This document shows, one piece after another, positions 47,046 through 57,499 of a stretch of DNA of 64,000 nt. The notes below the pieces were generated by a model. That model searched no databases. It saw only the letters and a list, made by a program, of their open reading frames with translations, and was not told the DNA's origin. Positions within the stretch are counted from its first letter, which is position 1; each line of letters opens with the position of its first letter. The stretch comes from Vandiemenella viatica (taxonomy: Eukaryota > Arthropoda > Insecta > Orthoptera > Morabidae): positions 29,041,504 to 29,105,503 of the forward strand of contig JARYHS010013630.1 of assembly GCA_031002005.1 (NCBI GenBank). The letters run 5' to 3'. The position numbers and the translations under genes were made by a program.

Positions 47046-47525
47046 TTACAGGAGTTAGAGAGGGTGCAAAGAAGGGCTGCTAGATTTGCTTCTGGAAATT
47101 ATCGCAGAATGAAATCAGTGACGGATATGATAAAGGAGCTGAAATTGGATTCATTGCAAGACAGGAGGAGGATGAGGAGGGTCATGGGAGTGTACAGGGC
47201 ATATACTGGCAATGAGGCATGGAAAGATATTGCAATAGGTATGAAAGTAGTGCATGGAAGGGAAAAGATGTCCATGACCATAAGCTGTCACTCGATTTCA
47301 GGCACAAGGGTGTGGGAAGATTCCTCTTTTTAGGTAAGGGTGTCAGGGATTGGAATGAGTTACCAAGAGAAATGATGAATAATTTACCGAAAACTTTGAA
47401 AGAATTTAAAGATAAAATTTGTAGAGGGCAAATGTAGGTGGTTGCAGGATAGGTGGAAGATGGGTGTGTAGGGAAATTGCCACCGGGAGCCTGTGCTCCA
47501 TTGCAATTAAATTAAATTAAAAAAA
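47046..47525 (+). pseudogene. CR1 3' fragment inserted head to head in the outer copy
   Basis: Plus-strand, 5'-truncated: LERVQRRAARFASGNYRRMK, RRMRRVMGVYRAYTGNEAWK, then GVRDWNELPREMMNNLPKTL up to a stop at about 47437, a 3' UTR, and a tail ATTAAATTAAATTAAAAAAA. Frames are cleaner than in neighbouring copies, so it is the younger insertion. With 46445-47045 it forms an inverted pair of about 450-bp arms. Confidence 0.88.
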
Positions 47526-48050
47526 GAAGGTTTTTGAAACATTTTCTACTACCTCTCCAGTTGCGTCCTGCCCAGTTGAGTTTGAATTTTAAATTTCAAA
47601 TCTTATACAAACAATTCTTTCCCCACCTTATAATCATAATTAACATTTAGTTTTTTACCTCTGTACTTAATAAGCTGACTCTTCTTTATTACTGTCTTCA
47701 TTCCATATTAACCTACCCATATATATATCCTGTCCAGTTCATCTTGCAAGTGCTCACAGTTTTTCTACTGTTTTCATCCTATTATATAGCGTTGAGCTCA
47801 TCTGCAAATAACCTAACTTCTGGCAGTAAATCATCAATACAATCATTCATTAGAATAATGACTAGCTCTATTCCCAATATATTAACCTGCAGCTCTCCCA
47901 TTTTCATTTGCACTTCTTTTGATACTTCATTTCCTGCTCTGACTTTCTGCTTTCAACCTTTTAAGAATTCTTCTACTCAGGAGATCAATTGTTTCATGCT
48001 CTCCAATGGTTTTTACCTTATTTACTACCATTCTATTGCTAAAAAGATGA
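47526..48050 (-). pseudogene. CR1 fragment, outer copy, left-hand part (reverse transcriptase end)
   Basis: Minus strand; aligns in order to 27.25-27.73 kb, including the degenerate region around the palm. It continues the minus-strand CR1 of 46445-47045 across the inserted plus-strand piece. Confidence 0.8.
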
Positions 48051-48389
48051 CTAGGGAAATTTCCACTTGTGCATGTGTTCCATCACATTAAAATTCAATC
48101 CAGTTCAAGTATTACAATTATAACTTGGTACAGATCTCACACACTGGTGATAATTGTTCATTTTATTTACTTCTTATTTATGCATACTTTTACATTATAT
48201 TCTTTCACTGATTGGGCTATGTTGTTTAGCTACTTCATCAACAAGTCTTAGACATCTGTCCATGAAATAATTCTAATTTACACTTGTGGCCCTCTCTTCT
48301 CTTAATTCTTTGACAAATATCAATCAGACATTATTACCAATGTGTCAATTATACATTATATTACCAAATATTCCCTCCCTCGCTATCCA

Positions 48390-49170
48390 TGGCAGACACA
48401 TCTGTTCTGAGGCTGGAATCCCCCCCCCCCCCCACACCCCAGTACCTTTACCAAGCCCTTATTTCCCACTGTTACCCAGCAGATCTTGTTCATAAACAAA
48501 TCTCCCATGCGATCACCCACCCTTTGCGTAACCATTCCTGCCCAGCACCTCTAAAATCCAACCATAACCTTGCCTTTGTCACCCAGTACTCTCCTGGCCT
48601 TGAGTCCATCAATAAATCTTACAGTAGGGATACGACTTCCTTCTCTCCTTTCCAGAAATGTACACTCTTCTACCAAAAATTCTACCAACTGTTTCAGCAG
48701 ATAACCTAATCTCAAAATATCTTGGTCCACAAATACCCCCGTCAGACTCTCCAAAACCACCAAATGGATGTTTTCCATACAATAGACCTCACTGAAAAAC
48801 CTGCAGCATGCATCCACCTGCTACAACATTTTCCAACCCTACTACAGGGGAAACTCTTTCCCATCATTTGGCATGCCACATGCTCAGCAACACATATCAT
48901 AAACCAGCTAACCTGCTGCCACTGCACTTGTTCCTATATAGGCCTCACTACACAGCAACTGTCAGTCAGAACGAACGGCCACAGACAAACAGTCCACACC
49001 TGTAACTTATACCTTCCAATACCAGAACATGCCAATTATCACAATCCTTACAACCTCAATGACTGCTTCACTGTGAGAGCAATCAGAGTTTTCTCTTAAA
49101 CCACCGCTGCTTCAGAACTTTGGAGATGGGAACTTGCATATCAAAATATCCTGACCTCAACCACCCATAA
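48390..49170 (+). pseudogene. GIY-YIG (Penelope-like) C-terminal fragment, family 2
   Basis: Best copy of this family. NLAFVTQYSPGLESINKS (48570-48625), then NILVHKYPRQTLQNHQ and, in the frame 48722-49099, WHATCSATHIINQLTCCHCT and SYIGLTTQQLSVRTNGHRQT (GIY-YIG-like: Y-I-G-L-T, R, H), then HNPYNLNDCFTVRAIRVFS and, after a frameshift, ASELWRWELAY. The order 'FVT-Y-P' block, LV-block, Cys-containing block, nuclease, is that seen in Penelope-like proteins C-terminal to the reverse transcriptase. The reverse transcriptase itself is missing. Confidence 0.6.
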
Positions 49171-49793
49171 AATTATAACTTTTGATTAATTATTCATTGT
49201 TATTAGCATTATAATTTTTATCTTTTAAATAAGAATAATTTTAACAAATTTCTTCCAATTTTTTTACTTTTATTTATCAACAACCTGTACCATTTGTATA
49301 TACGTTAATTTTTTTCACCACCTGTGATATATGTATTTATATATGTCTCATCTTTATCTTAACTGAGAAAAATCAGTCATCTGATAAACCTCGGCATGTT
49401 CATACCTCCTGAACCACATGGCCCGTATTCTAAAACATGAATAAGGTTTAAACTGAAATATTGTATATGTTTTTGTTCATCACATATGTTTTTCACTTGT
49501 GGCCTTCAACTTTGGTGAGTGATGAGTCATTTTCCCTATCCTTTGTTATTTATAAATTATATGTATACAGATCTAGCAAGCACTACTTTGCACCCTATCT
49601 CCTGTATTTGATCTGTATATTGTGAGTTCCATGCCATCTCACTATAGCATAAGTTTATACCTTAATTGCTAGCTGGAAACTAAAATCATATTTGATTTTT
49701 TCCCCTCCTATGTATCATTTAGCAGAAAAGTGAAAGATTTTGAAAAATGCATATTTTTTAAACAGATTGATGTGCATGTCTCTAATTTTTCAG
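49171..49793. other. No gene; a short CR1 scrap at about 49565-49660 (minus)
   Basis: 49565-49660 is a diverged piece of the CR1 C-terminal region (compare 27.06-27.15 kb). The remainder is AT-rich without features until the acceptor site of the GUSB exon. Confidence 0.5.
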
Positions 49794-49969
49794 TGGGTGA
49801 ATGGAAAGAAAGTGGTAGATCATACAGGTGGACATCTTCCATTTGAAGCCGAAATAACTAAAGCTATAAGATATAATATACCAAACATTGTGACTGTAGC
49901 AGTTAACAATACTCTGACACAAGAAACTCTACCTCAGGGCACAGTACATCACATAAATGACACAGACAA
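49794..49969 (+). CDS. GUSB: Internal exon of beta-glucuronidase (lysosomal glycoside hydrolase family 2)
   Basis: 176 bp. The acceptor TTTTTCAG ends at 49793 and the donor GTAAGT starts at 49970, giving 58 codons plus two bases, open and stop-free. The peptide starts WVNGKKVVDHTGGHLPFEAE and continues AVNNTLTQETLPQGT and HHINDTDK. WVNG-x(6)-EGGHLPFE and INNTLTPxTLPPGT are conserved in the N-terminal sugar-binding jelly-roll domain of animal beta-glucuronidases, which remove terminal glucuronic acid from glycosaminoglycans in the lysosome. The neighbouring exons, including the YPKGY and FDFFNYAG blocks expected next, were not found in this window. Either the introns exceed 49 kb upstream and 14 kb downstream, or this is an isolated duplicated exon. 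The preserved splice sites and lack of any lesion favour a live exon. Confidence 0.85.
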
Positions 49970-50496
49970 GTAAGTATATCTATTAATTTTATGTTTCTAT
50001 TCAGATTGTAAAATTATTTCATTTTCCTGTAGGTAGTATAATAAGATTTTCCGTGAGGCATACAAGGAAAATATATTTTTAGTTGGCAGGAGTGGAACAG
50101 TAGGAAAGAATATTATGTTCCATTATAAAAATGTAAAATAAGGGTTTATCTTTAAGTTACATTGATATGAACTACCTACTATATTTGTCTGGTTGTTAAT
50201 CTGCTAACATGTGTAGTACCATTGTGAGTTGTGAATCTGTACCGGATGCAAGCTCACCATTTTCAGATAAATAAATGAAGAAAGAGCATAGAAGTTGATG
50301 CCAAAATGGCTGCAAATAAAGAGAAATATCAGATTATTCTGCTGGATTGAATGTTCCAGTATAGTCCTGTGCATATTCATCTGCTGTTTAATAAAGGTTG
50401 AAGTTAATTGTTGAAGAAACAACTCTCAATTTTAGTGAAATTAGTGAAACTGTTTCACATTTTACATACATGGAAGAATATATTATCTTTAAATAA
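49970..50496. other. Probable intron; nothing recognised
   Basis: AT-rich, no repeats I can classify. A GTACCGGATGCAAGCTCACC-like stretch at 50238-50258 stands out from the flanks without explanation. Confidence 0.4.
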
Positions 50497-50700
50497 TTAC
50501 ACTGTACTTTGATTTCCTCTTATTTGTTGCAGTGCTGGCAGATCCACATTTTCTTTTCTCACTGGAACGTTGGGATAAGATCCGTATCTGTAATTGCTGT
50601 TCACTCTAGTCAAAAAGGGCTCCCTGATGACATTAAAAGTAAAATTCAGTGTAGGAACTGTGATTTTAAATTGAGTGTTTCTTTCCCCATGCTTGTTATT
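50497..50700 (-). other. Candidate exon or old coding remnant, unknown protein
   Basis: Minus strand, open for 68 codons up to a TAA: NTQFKITVPTLNFTFNVIRE, PFLTRVNSNYRYGSYPNVPV, RKENVDLPALQQIRG. The composition looks like protein rather than random AT-rich DNA. A possible acceptor (AATCACAG) precedes VPTLNF. The plus strand of the same bases is also open and has a good acceptor TTATTTGTTGCAG at 50521-50533, but its peptide is less protein-like. I do not recognise either. Confidence 0.3.
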
Positions 50701-51404
50701 TGTTTTTGTTGATATATATGATAGAAAATCAGACAATTTTGACAGAAAAAAAAAATTCAAATTACACTCCACCTTCAGTAACATGTATTAAATTAATCCT
50801 TTATTGTTTTATTTTTATTTTTTTAAAAGAATTTATGATTTTCTTTGCTGTCACTTAATATATAAATAGCAAGGGTAGTTATTTACTCAGTGACTGTCTT
50901 CCTTTTTACTTGTGAATACCTCACTTATAGCTCTCTTCCTTATTTCCTGAAACAGAAATATCCAACTCAATTATTTTTTGCTAATGCAAATCAAAACTTC
51001 ATTCATTCATCCACACACATCTAATAACAAATTATGTCTTCATACTTTACTTTAATTTCTAGGTTTGAATAAAACCGTTTATTCTTTTTAAATATTATAC
51101 AATTCACAATATAAAATCTGTCCATTACTTCCATTCACTTTTTTAGTCTTGCAAGTCAGTTATTGTTCTAATGCTGTTAGAAACTGGAGAATCTCTTCCT
51201 TTCTCACAATGCATTTCATTTGAGTCAATGCACTGCTTTTAGTTTCTGTAAATGATAAATAACGAAGAAATTATTATAAACATAAAAAATATGGGGATAG
51301 AGATATGCCTTATCTCACATAAACCCTCCTTCAATTTGTGACAAAAATTTTCCAACCCTTTTCCAAAATAATATTTTTTATGTGTGAACGAATGCTTTCT
51401 CGGT
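50701..51404. other. No gene seen
   Basis: AT-rich non-coding sequence. Short open frames are chance. Confidence 0.5.
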
Positions 51405-51600
51405 GATCTTCATGCGTTCTCCGCTGGATGGTGTTGAAGAAAGATGAGCTTTTGGCAGCATGCTCTGCCGCCATATTCAAGTCACATCTGTCCAGCTGTG
51501 GATGTCACCGTGGTAACACCAAAACTGAAGGTGACAGCAGAGCACGCCACCTGAAGCTTGTCTTTCTTCAACACCATCTGGTGGAGAACCCTTGAAGATT
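51405..51600. repeat. Inverted repeat, arms about 60 bp, hairpin-type element
   Basis: The left arm contains CTGGATGGTGTTGAAGAAAG and AGCATGCTCTGC. The right arm, reverse complemented, contains CCAGATGGTGTTGAAGAAAG and GGCGTGCTCTGC. The GC-richer loop is about 75 bp. No flanking duplication was resolved. Probably a MITE or a part of a larger repeat. Confidence 0.6.
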
Positions 51601-53775
51601 ATATTTTAATTTTTTTTAAGCCAAATAGTATTATTTTAAAATTCAAATAAAAGTTACCTTCTTCTTTTATTCAACTGCACACTTCTATTAACAAAAATAG
51701 ACCACCCTTTGTATAATTTTTTAATTAAAAGTTTTATATAAACCACTTAATATTTTTGAAAAATTATGCATCTCACAATAGAGAATGTGTTTTTATCCTA
51801 CTCACCAACTATGTCTGTTCCTCTTTTTTTGATTTTCTCTTCTCTAAGTCAATTTTAGTTCTTATGCTACTAACAAACAGAATGTGTTTGCTCTTGCTTT
51901 CTGCTACTGACATTATTCTGTGCTTTTCCGTCAATATCACTTACAGCTAAAGTTTCCATAAAATATAAACAAAAAAGAAATTATCATAAACATTTAAAAA
52001 ATAATAAGGAAAGATATTTCATTTACCACACAATACTCATATTTAAAAATAAAAATTACAATAAGGGAATTTATTTATTGTATGGCAATTTAGACACTTT
52101 TAAGATACAATAGAATAAAATATACATATTGCAACTTTACAAAATTACAGACATTCTTTGTAAGGAGCTAGCTTACTACTGGGGTAGTAGTATGCCTTCA
52201 CCTTAACTAACAACTTGCTTCTTGAAAAAGTTCTGCCAAAATCCCAACTATTCAAAATTACTAAACCGTGAAAAATACCTTGGATAAATGGACTGTAATG
52301 AAACTGTGGTCGCCACTTTCAATAATGAACCGCAGGAAAGAAAAGGTTAGTTTATAACTACGAGCATAGAAACACTATTCACTTTTAATAAAATCAATAA
52401 ATTCTTAAACAATTCAAATTCCACACTACAGTTGAAAAAGTCTATTGGCTACACATCTCCAAAAGATTGCTGGTTATGAAGGAAGACAGACTGCAAGTGT
52501 ACCCCTAAATAATTTTAATGAAATTACATTACGATGATACAAAGTGAACCATTCCCCGGCCGGGGACAAGGAACTACTTTCAGGCAGCACCTGGAGTAGC
52601 TCATGCAACACCAGACAGCAGACCTGCTCGCTCCCAAAATCTTAGTCTCACTGACGAAATGGCGGGTCAAATCCCTAATATAATGCTCCAGGTCATGTAA
52701 GGCCCAGAACATAGTCCGGCAAGAAGTTGTAACATAGAGGACTTCCTAATGATTGGCTTATTTTATCATAACTTTTGCTGTAAACTTACTCAATTAGTCG
52801 TAAAAAATTAAAACATGTTGCCGCATATTGGTACTGTTTTTGCCAGTGTGACATAAACTTCCATCGTCCAGAACTAGTGCAGGAATACTTTATTTTGGAT
52901 TTTTAAATGTATATCCTTTTATTCTCCAGTTTCTCAGCTTTCCAATGATGTCCCGATTTTATCTTTAGCTGCTCTGGTTGGCTTGTAATTAATTTTCTAA
53001 AATACTGGTTTCCTCCTGGCTCCGTGCCATTTATAATTTTCAATTTCCAAAGTGTTTTTATTGAATTTTAATGAAAGAACTCTCAAAAAATGGTTTTCAG
53101 CATATTTTACTGCGGTTTCTATTATATATTTCAAAAGTATTTTTATCCACTGACTTTATTTACTTTGACCAAAATTTTAATCTGTATATGGAAGCATGCT
53201 GATCTCAAATGTAATTACTTTAGACACAATCTCAAGCCAGCTGACTGTATGGAAAGGTTCGAAATTTTAATATGTTGTGCAGTTTTTTATTTAGTTGTAT
53301 ATATGTTACCAGCTGACTTCAGAAATGGCTTTAATGTGTTGTTATCTGTGTTTCAAAATGCCGGTTTGTGTGACTAGTTATAAAACTTGTGTTTTCTTAT
53401 TTTAAATTACTTGATCATGTATTTATTACAAAATTTAGCTTCTCATGGTTGATTATTATTATAACCGTTTTTTACGAAGTCAAAAAGTGTTGTTAAATAG
53501 TGATATTGTCTCGCGACAATATTTGATTCCTTTTAAAATGGATTCTCTATTGCAGTGATTTAGGTGAGTTTGAAGACTTCTTTTTATTCTTTGTTTTATG
53601 TATGACCTGTATTGAGTGTTTAGTTGGTTTTCAAGCTTTAAATCGTCATGTATATGGCTTTATGCTGTGGTATCAGTATCTATGTTATGCCCATTCTATG
53701 TTTACCGTAGTGTAAGATTAGAATTTAATGGATTCTAAGGTAGCTTACAACATCTAGTTTATTAATATAGTCTGT
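51601..53775. other. No gene seen; one GC-richer repeat-like stretch at 52540-52740
   Basis: AT-rich. 52540-52740 is distinctly GC-richer, starts with CCCCGGCCGGGG and has a short open frame on the minus strand, resembling the end of an unidentified repeat. The ACTTTGGGGTAGTAG-like phrase at 52177-52215 recurs near 63960-64000. A 95-codon frame at 53090 is not protein-like. Confidence 0.4.
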
Positions 53776-54560
53776 CTATTCTTGAGTTGCCAGCAGGAAG
53801 TTCACAGGATCTCCATTGTAAGATCTTGTTGGACATTCTACAGCAATATGACCAATAGTCTGACTCTCTCTGCATTCACATAAGGAGGATTGTTGCTTGC
53901 CCCACTTGTGCAGGGAGTGTGTGCATCTGCTGTGCTGAGTTCTGATCCTGTTGAGTGTGGACAAAGTTTTACGTGGGAAGTTAAAACCTGGTGGCTTTTG
54001 TGTAATACAGGGTATGCTGTTCTTTTGGTATACAGTCCACTCCTGGATCCCAGCTTTGGTAATGTTGAAATCTGCATGTATAGCACCCCTTGCCTATTTC
54101 ATTGCCAGTTTTCTAGAGCAAAGTCTGTTGATGTTGGCATCCTCAATATCTTGGTGGATTAGTAAGTCTCTGTTGTCCATTATCCTCATGTACTTGCATG
54201 TAAGAGCATTTATTCGTCACAGGTAAGGTGGTGGTATGTGGCTCAGTATCGAGTTATTTTGTAGGAGTTGTCTTGATCATGCCTGCAATCATTTGCATAG
54301 CATTGTCGAGTGTCCACTTTTTTCACATGTGGGCTGTTCAGTCAGACCGGGCCACAGTACTCGGCAGCCTGGAAGACGAGACCCAGAGCAGAGGAATGGA
54401 AAGTGGAGGCCAATACAGCCCAGGAGGTACCACATAGATTTTTAATGATATTGTTTCTTGTTTTTAGCTTCTCAGTCATTTTCGCTAGATGCATATTAGA
54501 GGATAATGTTCCGTGAATGGTAACACCAAGGTACTTTGGTGTCTTATTGCGGGAAACAAA
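53776..54560 (-). pseudogene. Jockey-superfamily LINE C-terminal end, second family
   Basis: Minus strand, shifted frames: KYLGVTIHGTLSSNMHLAKM near 54535-54480, SALGLVFQAAEYCGPV near 54370-54320 (post-palm block S-LGLVYSAAEY), and the final part FPRKTLSTLNRIRTQHSRCT with HKWGKQQSSLCECRESQTI and HIAVECPTRSY, the conserved Cys-His end of these LINEs. It is the same kind of element as at 7.6-10.1 kb but a different family. The palm and everything upstream are missing. Confidence 0.85.
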
Positions 54561-55353
54561 TCATTAGATGATGTCCCGATGATGTTGGGATATAAAAAAG
54601 ATACAAACACTTGAAATATTGTGATTACCAGGAATATAGTCTTTATCATCAATGACATGTGCAAATCACTTTGTTTTCTTTATAAACTGGGGTGTGGGAT
54701 AATTGCTTACCACAAATGACAGCATCAGCCCATCAACACAAGAAATCATATGAAATATTGTGAATGTCTGGTATATGCTGCTCCTCAGTTGTAGAACATA
54801 ATAAGCATGAAGCAAGTGTCCAGAACCAATTATTTTTTGTGGTGGTTGAGGAGACGGAAGAGTGTGTAAGGACCAAATATTCAGTGGGGGTTTCATGTAA
54901 AGCTTCCACTCCAACTGTGTGATGATGCCTTTGGTTAAATAGATTGTGCTTTGGAAGAACACTGTCGCCATCTGAATTGAATAAACCCCAACTCAGGAAA
55001 GATAAGTCATTATTAAAAGTCACTGTTGAAACTGATAATCACTATATTCTTCACAAGTTTCAAATTCACAAACTTATGGCATCAGGAAAAATACACAAAA
55101 GAAATTTAGTTGCAGGAATGTTTAACCCATTTGAACCAGACCGACCTCATGACCCTTAATTGAATTACAGTCACATGAGGGATAATAATGCTTTCACATG
55201 TTAACCTAACAGTCCACAATGTTTGTCCGGAAGTTGTTCATAGTCGTCCACCTAGCCTCGCTCCTGGATCACGCTACCAAGAAGTGTGGCCATGCTCAAA
55301 CTGATTTTCAAAGACTGCCTGGAGGCATTCCTGGGGCTGCTATTTATTGAAAG
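54561..55353. other. No gene seen
   Basis: Flank of the gypsy element. Open frames at 54666-55023 (minus) and 54944-55159 (plus) have no recognised similarity and overlap on opposite strands. Confidence 0.45.
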
Positions 55354-55846
55354 TGCTATGTCCTTACGGCGGCCGAAAGTCACATGGCGGAAGGGCGGTC
55401 CACAGGAGATGGTCACGAGCAACCTAAAGCAAGTCCAAGGAGCAGGCCAAACATAATCCAAGAGATGCGCGCTGGCAGAGTCCGACGTGTGGTTCACAGA
55501 GTCCAAAGAGAGTTCTGAAATTTAGCCGAGAACGAGCACTGTCAAGAGTCCGAGAGGTGATTCACAGAGTCCAAGAGAGAATACCGAAACGTAGCCGAGA
55601 AGAGCACTGTCAATAGTCCGAGAGGTGATTCACAGTAAGATGGAGACACGACCGAAGCGCAGTGAACACCGAACTGTCGAGTGGAGCTGCGCTGGCTTTA
55701 TTTATATGCTGCGGGTCGCTTCCGATTGGCTGCGGGGGAAACTATGTCGCGGTGGCACTGGTTGGACCGCTGCCAGCGCCGTTTATATGTTGTCCACATC
55801 CATGCCCTCTACTGGGCATGCGGCGATGTCGGGACGGGATACCAGA
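55354..55846 (-). repeat. Gypsy 3' LTR (493 bp)
   Basis: About 100 bp longer than the 5' LTR because a roughly 75-bp segment (GAGCACTGTCAAGAGTCCGA through GGTGATTCACAG) is present twice. Otherwise close to 60069-60462. Confidence 0.93.
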
Positions 55847-55858
55847 TCCCTCCTCCCT
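55847..55858 (-). promoter_or_regulatory. Polypurine tract of the gypsy element
   Basis: Minus-strand AGGGAGGAGGGA directly upstream of the 3' LTR, where plus-strand DNA synthesis is primed. Confidence 0.75.
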
Positions 55859-56209
55859 GAAGTGGACGTGTACGGACGGAAGCGCCCTCAACGATGCTTG
55901 GGATGATGAGGCTGGAATGGCTGTGGTATCCCAGCCGCATCCTTCTCGGTTTGTGCCGACGTGCTCGATGGTTGAGGACATGGTGACGTGGGTGCCGATT
56001 TGGTTGGTGGAGTGTTGATGGGTGTGTCCATTTCGACGTCGTCGGCCGGCACTGCTGGTTTTCTTGGGCGCAAGTGGTATCATCGTTGTGGGGAGGGTGG
56101 CTGTGGGACCTCCGCTAATGGCATGGTATATTGTATTCTTCCCAGTATTGTTGTGATGGTGATGGGCCTATTGTGCTGCGAGGTCGCAGCTGGTTTTGAT
56201 GAGGGCGTT

Positions 56210-57320
56210 CTATTCTGTGTGGAGTTTGCACTGAGATGACGCGCCGGCCGTGTGTCCCCACACTGTTGCTGGCATCCAAGTGGCGTTTCCTCCGTAGACA
56301 CGTGCCAAGACTGCGCTGCCTGGTATGTAACGATGGGAAGATCTGGATTGGGGCTCCACCGGTGATGGTGTCAGGGAGTGCAGCAGTGTCCGTGGTTGTT
56401 GCCCATGGAGCAGTTCTGCAGTGCTGCGACCATTGATTGGTGACTGTATCTCTTTCAGCATTTGTTGTTTGAACGTCCTTATGAGGCATTCTCCTTCGCC
56501 ATTTGAGGCAGGATGGAATGGAGGACTGAGGACATGTTTGATGCCGTTTGCCACGCAGAATTCCTCGAAAAATGTGGTTGCTGTAAATTGGGGCCCGTTG
56601 TCAGAGACGAGGGTGCATGGTAACCCCTCGATGGCCAAAACCTGGCTTAATGCATTTAGTGTTGCTTCCATCGTCGTGGATGCCATGCGAACCATGTATG
56701 GGTACTTTGAATAGGCATCAATTATAAGTAGCCACATGGTTCCCAAAAATGGGCCTGAAAAGTCTAGGTGAATTCGGTCCCACGGTTGGCGGGGAGTGAG
56801 CCAGGGGGCGTAGGCTTGTGGTGGCGCTGCCTGATGTTGGGTGCAGGCTGTGCAGCTGCGTACCATCTTCTCAATGTCTCGATTGATTCCTGGCCAATAA
56901 GCATGTCTTCTTGCGGGATTCTTCATACGGGACATGCCCCAATGTCCTCGATGCAGGAGCTTTAGGATTTGTGAGCGCAATTCCGCTGGGATGACCACAC
57001 AATGTGTGTCGTTTTCTGCCTCCAAAACGATGACGTCTTCTGTGACCGAGAGTTTGTGGGATATGTGGTGCCAAGTCTTCAATTCATTGTCCATTCTGCA
57101 TGTGAGGTATGTTGGCCACCCATGGATGATATAGTGCAGGACCTGGCGCAAGATTGGATCCCAGTGGGTGGCGGAGGCGATTCGGGCTGCTGTAATGGGG
57201 AAACCATCCACTGTTTACTTTCTCTCTGTGTCGATGTGAAAACACAGCACTTCTTGTTGGTCGAATTCCGGATCGGGGCCAGCAGGCAGGCGTGATAGGG
57301 CATCGGCATTGGAGTGTTGT
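56210..57320 (-). pseudogene. Gypsy integrase (zinc-binding and catalytic core) and RNase H end
   Basis: The frame 57211-56210 is open for 333 codons. It has a HHCC zinc-binding part (LLHRGHWGMSRMKNPARRHA and CTACTQH), then the D,D35E core: HLDFSGPFLGTMWLLIIDAY, LVSDNGPQFTATTFFEEF and HPASNGEGECLIRTFKQQML, where the Glu is within the NGEGE block. VYGGNATWMPATVWGHTAG near the end is the usual GPY-type C-terminal segment. Upstream at about 57285-57320 NADALSRLPAG marks the end of RNase H. The core Asp and Glu residues are present, but the frame is separated by stops from the rest of pol. Confidence 0.93.
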
Positions 57321-57499
57321 GCTGTTGGCTTATATTGGATTGAGTAGTTATAAGCACTCAGAAACATCGCCCATCGTTGGAGGCGTTGGGCCGTTCACTC
57401 AGGGAGGCTGGAGCGAGGTCCGAATATTGCCACCAATGGTTTGTGGTCCGTGATAAGGGAGAACTAGGTTCTAAATAGATATACATGAAATTTCTTTAT

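Noticed and set aside
50509..50712. A plus-strand exon after the acceptor-like TTATTTGTTGCAG as the next GUSB exon
   Set aside because: None of the beta-glucuronidase blocks expected next (YPKGY, FDFFNYAG) are present in any frame.
53090..53377. A 95-codon plus-strand frame as a host exon
   Set aside because: Composition is that of random AT-rich sequence and no good splice context or family motif is present.
55846..56210. An envelope gene in the gypsy element
   Set aside because: Frames between integrase and the 3' LTR are short, proline-rich and continue the integrase tail. No signal peptide or membrane segment is seen.
55625..57295. Plus-strand frames over the gypsy element as separate genes
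   Set aside because: They are the complement of pol and LTR sequence on the minus strand.
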